Assembly: GCA_963920765.1 (NCBI GenBank)
Contig: OY987246.1
Coordinates: 23,507,167-23,571,166 of the forward strand
Reading direction: 5' to 3'
DNA: 64,000 nucleotides
DNA from: Ulota crispa
Taxonomy: Eukaryota > Streptophyta > Bryopsida > Orthotrichales > Orthotrichaceae
The notes under the pieces are model-generated. The model was not told the DNA's origin and made no database searches. It saw only the letters and a program-made list of their open reading frames with translations. Of this stretch, positions 60,223-64,000 are shown in pieces; positions within the stretch are counted from its first letter, which is position 1; the number at the start of each line of letters is the position of its first letter. A program made the position numbers and the translations under genes.

Positions 60223-60765
60223 CCCTTAACACCTTGGACGCTCTATTTTGGCAACATGGCAATTTTGGGCAGCTCACTACCAATGGGTTTTTCATTTTTT
60301 TTTTGAAATTTCACACATGATGTGTCCAAGGAACTCGTAGCTTTAAGGCCCAACAATTTTCATAACTTTTAACTTCATTGTTCAAAACTTATTGCATGAT
60401 ATGTAGTTTTGTTTACTTGTCGGGTAGCTCAAGCAACTAGGGCAATTCAAAAAACCTCCTTAAAAACTACATGTCTCTAATTTTTTTTTGAAATTGGTTC
60501 TTTAGGTTTGTATATACATGGGAAACTTTTAATCATTCAATTTCAATTAATGAGATGAAAGTTATGAGGAGTTTTATTTTGCGGGTAGGTATGGAGTCTC
60601 TCAAAACCATACCTACTTGCAAATTAAAACTCCTCATAACTTTTATCTCATCAATTGAAATTAAATGATTCAAAGCTTCCTATATATATATAAATCTAAA
60701 GAACCAATTTCAAAAAAAAATTAGAGACATGTAGTTTTTAAAGAGATTTTTTGAGCTGCCCAAAT
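60219..60765. mobile_element. TTAA-type palindrome, right arm truncated
   Basis: Starts TTAACCCTTAACACCTTGG; the inner arms match well around a centre near 60600 (AGGTATGGAGTCTCTCAAAACC), but the right arm stops at GAGCTGCCCAAATGC, about 170 bases short of where its TTAA should be. The junction runs directly into LINE-like sequence, so the missing arm was lost with, or replaced by, that insertion. Confidence 0.68.
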
Positions 60766-60785
60766 GCTAATTATCTGCTCATCCA

Positions 60786-61146
60786 ACAGAGACAATATGA
60801 CACATCTTGTGGGAGTGTCCATTCACACAAGAGGTTTGGCAAATGTATAATCAATTTGCAAAAACACCATAAGCCCCAAAAGTTTCGAGTTTGACTTGGC
60901 AACCTTAGGACAATTTGAAGTCCAGTGCGCAGATGATGTGATAAGTATGTGTATCACCACCAACCGTGGGACTCCTTTAGAACTTATTTTTATGGCAGAT
61001 CTAGGGTGTTAGATGTTGCAAGCGATAATCAGAACAAAGACATAGTGGAGAACAAGCCCTCGAGTTTAGCTTGGATATCCATGTTCCACGTGGTCAAAGC
61101 AATGTGAACTTAAGACTTTTCTTGAAAATGATTGAAAAGCAGAAAG
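60786..61146 (+). pseudogene. LINE reverse-transcriptase C-terminal fragment (zf-RVT)
   Basis: The + strand frame from about 60790 reads ETI, a stop, HILWECPFTQEVWQMYNQF, a close match to the zf-RVT pattern that ends plant LINE ORF2 proteins (E-T-x-x-H-x-L-W-x-C-P-x-x-x-x-V-W). The frame breaks soon after. Only a short 3' part of the coding region remains. It differs in sequence from the 39.8-kb remnant, so a separate LINE lineage is likely. Confidence 0.55.
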
Positions 61147-61149
61147 TCA

Positions 61150-61281
61150 CACTACTAGAAAACTGTGTTGAAGTCAACACAAACTACATGATGTTTTCAT
61201 GTTTCTAACGCAAATTTTTGTATTAGAAGCATGAAAACATCATGTAGTTTATGTTGACTTCAACATAATTTTCTACTAATG
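61150..61281. mobile_element. CACTA-like hairpin MITE, 132 bp
   Basis: Starts CACTACTAGAAAACTGTG and ends inverted (complement CATTAGTAGAAAATTATG); the entire body folds into a hairpin around TAACGCAAATTTTTGTATTA. Flanked by TCA on both sides (61147-61149, 61282-61284). The 3-bp duplication and CACTA start fit the CACTA (En/Spm) superfamily. Confidence 0.8.
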
Positions 61282-61639
61282 TCATTAGTTGCAATAAAAA
61301 AAATTTTCCTTGAAAAATAATCACCCCAATTTTGTACGGCATGGAATGGTGTTTATCACTATACCTTGCTCCTTTTTTCTACACATTTTTACTATTGAAA
61401 CTGCCATAGGGGATCCCCAAGTTGTGACTTCTTTAGCCTAAAAAGGCAATGTGTGCCTGAGTAATCGTACACTATTTTGATAGGATACTGAACGTTTAGT
61501 ACTAAAGAACAACAATGGTGAATTAGATATTTCTTGGAATTGAAAGAATGCTCAACACTCAATTGTTTTGTAACTTTTGCACAAATTTATATAAATTGAA
61601 ACGTGAGAGATTTGTATTTTTAGAGATTTTTAGAGAAGC

Positions 61640-62562
61640 TTAACCCCTAAAGGACCATTGTCCCTACGGGGGACAAATGGGATTTTGGGCAGGTACCTAC
61701 AGCCTCAATTTTTGTCTTAATTTTTTAAAACTTTTTTTGAAGATAGAAAAACACATTAGCTTTTGGGGAATATAATTTTTTTCAATTGATGCTAAGGAGC
61801 AAAAGTTATGCCCAAATAAACACAAATTTGGGGACTAGGGGCAGCAAAAAAAATTCTTATAAAAACTTGAAAAAAAAAAAATTTCTTTTTCTCATAGATT
61901 ATATCTTTAGTTACTTCTGAAGCTTTGATTCATTCCATTTGGACTAGTTATGAGAAAGTTATGGACAATCTTGTTTTTTGGGCAACTCAAGCATCTTTCT
62001 GAAAAAATAACTTATAAACTTCATTTTTAAATGCATGCTTAACATTTTTCCAAAAAAATTTGTTGGAGAGGGTGAGGTTTGCTTTCTAGAACAATCTCAC
62101 CATTGGGATTATTGCGTTTCAATTCCATTGCAAGGTTATTAGCAATTTAAGTTTTTGTTCAATCTCATACCTTCTTCTACCTAATGTTTTTTTAAAGAAT
62201 GAAAATTAAGTATTTTTTTATAAAAATTTCCCAAAATTCCCAACTCAATTTCCCACCATGCAAAAATAGAATTCCAATCTATGTGGTGCAAAAATTTTAA
62301 GTTAAAAATGTTCAAAGTTAAAAAATCTAATCATGCAAGGTGCAGAAAAAGTTTTTTTTACACTTTAAATGCATATATCTTCCAATCTGTGCTATCAAAG
62401 TTCTTGAGTTTTGTATGACACATTCTTGTAATAATCTAGCACAAGATCCTACAATCAAATATGCAAAATGCCTGATTTTCAAACTTTTTTACTCTTTACC
62501 ATAGAGGTGGCAGTTTTGAGTGTCTTTTGACATAATAAAGGCCATGGTCCTTTAGGGGTTAA
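61640..62562. mobile_element. TTAA-flanked element with the best-preserved ends
   Basis: Starts TTAACCCCTAAAGGACCATT and ends ATGGTCCTTTAGGGGTTAA: the inverted termini match without a mismatch over about 19 bases, with TTAA both sides. Just inside is the mini-hairpin TTGTCCCTACGGGGGACAA. Unlike relatives, the 923-bp body is not a long palindrome, so it may be closest to the original element. No transposase frame remains. Confidence 0.8.
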
Positions 62563-63307
62563 CAACAAATAATTCATTTAGACAATACTTAGTGCTAAAT
62601 AGGTTACATAGAATGTTGTGCAATAAACCTGGGAAACTGACTATTTGACTTAAAGCAAGTACTCTATTCTTTCAACAGTGGTTCATGTGAAAGTCAAGAT
62701 TTACGTCCAAACTTGCATATTAGCAAAAAAAAAATTGTAACCTTTTTAACCGTGATTCTTTTCATCTGTTCAAATTAATGTTGTTAAAAGGATAAGTTTT
62801 CATATGCTTTCTATGGCTTTCCAAATTACATTTGATATAAAACTGCAAAAAGAAAAATATTCTACAATCCTAATAGGTGAAGTATTTTTTTAATCAATTA
62901 AAAATATATATATATATTATTTAAACATTTAACTTATATTACAATCTATTGCAAAAAAGATAAAAATGCAATAAATATTTATAAAGAACAAAGTATGCTT
63001 CCATAGAAACCTTCTAAGATCTTAATAGATCTTTACACAACATACTCAAGCTCTAATGTTTGCTTCAAAGCTTGTTTTTAAGTGCTCTCAAAAGACTTCT
63101 ACAACAAGATGTTTTGTGTTAACCATCTATGATGAGGATCTTTACATCAATAAATTTAGGAAGTATTTACGAGTCGCTACAACATAACTCAACAAAATAT
63201 TGAACACTCTATACCACACAAGAGACCAAAATTGTCCTTTAGTCCTTTAAAAATCTAGAATTTGGAGAATAATTTCTTGTAGTAAGTAAACTCATACATG
63301 TTCTTTT
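62563..63307. other. No gene recognised
   Basis: AT-rich; no motif or repeat assigned. It may include decayed retroelement sequence continuous with the copia remnant that follows. Confidence 0.35.
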
Positions 63308-63463
63308 ACACTAGCGGACTTCCTTTTGTATCCTAGTAATTTAAATAAAATTCCTTAGAATTTAATGCATTCCTTAGTAATACCACACACAAGTAAAGCG
63401 TATTTGGATTCAACATAAATAAGGCAAAACTATATTGCCTTCAAAACTTGAGATCCAAAAGAA
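63308..63463 (-). pseudogene. Decayed copia retrotransposon RNase H fragment
   Basis: The minus strand reads GSQVLKAI, a stop, FCLIYVESKYALLVCGITKE, CIKF, a stop, GILFKLLGYKRKS. This follows the order of the copia RNase H region (a W-x-S-x-x-Q-like stretch, an S-T-x-E-x-E-Y-x-A-like stretch, then an x-K-E-x-x-W-like stretch), but with two stops and several lost residues. Inactive. The match is by eye and only moderately secure. Confidence 0.38.
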
Positions 63464-64000
63464 GGAAAACCTCAACCGCAAAGAGGAACCCAAATCTCTA
63501 CTCAAGACAAAACATCAATATAAAGTATTACATCACTATTGCAAGAAAATCAACCAATTCTTGCTAAAAAAGAGATATATTTAGGTAAAAGCAAATGTAG
63601 GACCATAACCAAAAGCAACACTGTAACAACAATTTATTACAAAATTCTTCAAAAGTTATCCTTTTTCAAGTGCAAAGGAAACCATTTTTTTTTCAATATT
63701 AACACCAATTTTGGGTACATTAACTAAGTGCTATGATGCCCTTAATCCAGTCTATGAAAAACAATATCACTCAATTATTTGTATTAAAATAGTAGGGAGT
63801 TTAATGGATTCCCCTTGTAATACCCTTTAATCACTTGCACCAACATACTAAAAAGCCCGGCATTGGCCTGCAACATCCCTGAGTTTCACAAATTGCACTA
63901 AACCTATGAAAACTATAAAGCATTGTTAACCCTAAACAGTGAGGAGGACATTATATTGCCCTCCAGCTCCAAAAAAAATTTGTACTACAGAAAGAAAGCT
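63464..64000. other. No gene recognised to the window end
   Basis: AT-rich, possibly upstream parts of the same copia remnant on the minus strand, but no motif could be confirmed. Confidence 0.35.

Noticed and set aside
1..64000. tRNA, rRNA or other structured RNA genes
   Set aside because: Scanning by eye found no tRNA-like A/B boxes with matching arms and no rRNA tracts; a covariance-model search would be needed to exclude small RNAs.

Overview
This window is plant nuclear DNA that is AT-rich and very gene-poor. One gene is certain: a split gene for a plastid ADP-glucose pyrophosphorylase (AGPase) large subunit at about 17.45-21.2 kb on the + strand. It has five coding exons, GT-AG introns, a chloroplast transit peptide and a GC-rich promoter, so the source is a streptophyte plant. 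The gene has only four coding introns, and its product keeps ancestral, catalytic-looking residues. The window is also packed with inverted-repeat transposons. Together these point to a non-seed plant or an early-branching lineage, but the clade cannot be fixed from sequence alone.

Layout. 1-6.9 kb: no recognisable gene, one small foldback MITE. 6.97-13.2 kb: foldback DNA transposons (TA-flanked CAGTG-type palindromes at 7.3-8.7 kb, TTAA-flanked elements at 10.3-12.6 kb). 14.7-16.4 kb: four Tourist-like MITEs joined end to end through TTA target sites. 16.8 kb: a 24-bp minisatellite. 17.1-21.2 kb: the AGPase gene. 21.2-34.4 kb: the densest transposon cluster, including a 2.9-kb palindrome at 28.9-31.8 kb carrying two later insertions whose empty sites survive in the sister arm. 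33-36 kb: TA microsatellites and a near-perfect 305-bp hairpin. 37-40.3 kb: a decayed LINE on the minus strand. 40.7-48.5 kb: more foldbacks and a 200-base assembly gap (45690-45889). 52.98-56.7 kb: parts of an unidentified minus-strand gene with a GC-rich presumed 5' region. 56.9-62.6 kb: further foldbacks and a LINE fragment. 63.3 kb: a copia RNase H remnant.

How the parts relate. The AGPase gene belongs to plastid starch synthesis (glucose-1-phosphate + ATP to ADP-glucose + PPi) and needs a small-subunit partner not present here. Nearly everything else is non-autonomous mobile DNA in at least four groups recognised by end sequence and target duplication: TTAA-flanked elements with ends like TTAACCCCTAAAGGACCA (about 18 copies), TA-flanked CAGTG palindromes (4 copies), TTA/TAA-flanked Tourist-like elements (at least 7 copies) and CACTA-like hairpins (4 copies). 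No intact transposase was found. The most notable signal is the abundant piggyBac-like TTAA group, together with the habit of several groups to insert exactly into the target site at the end of an existing relative.
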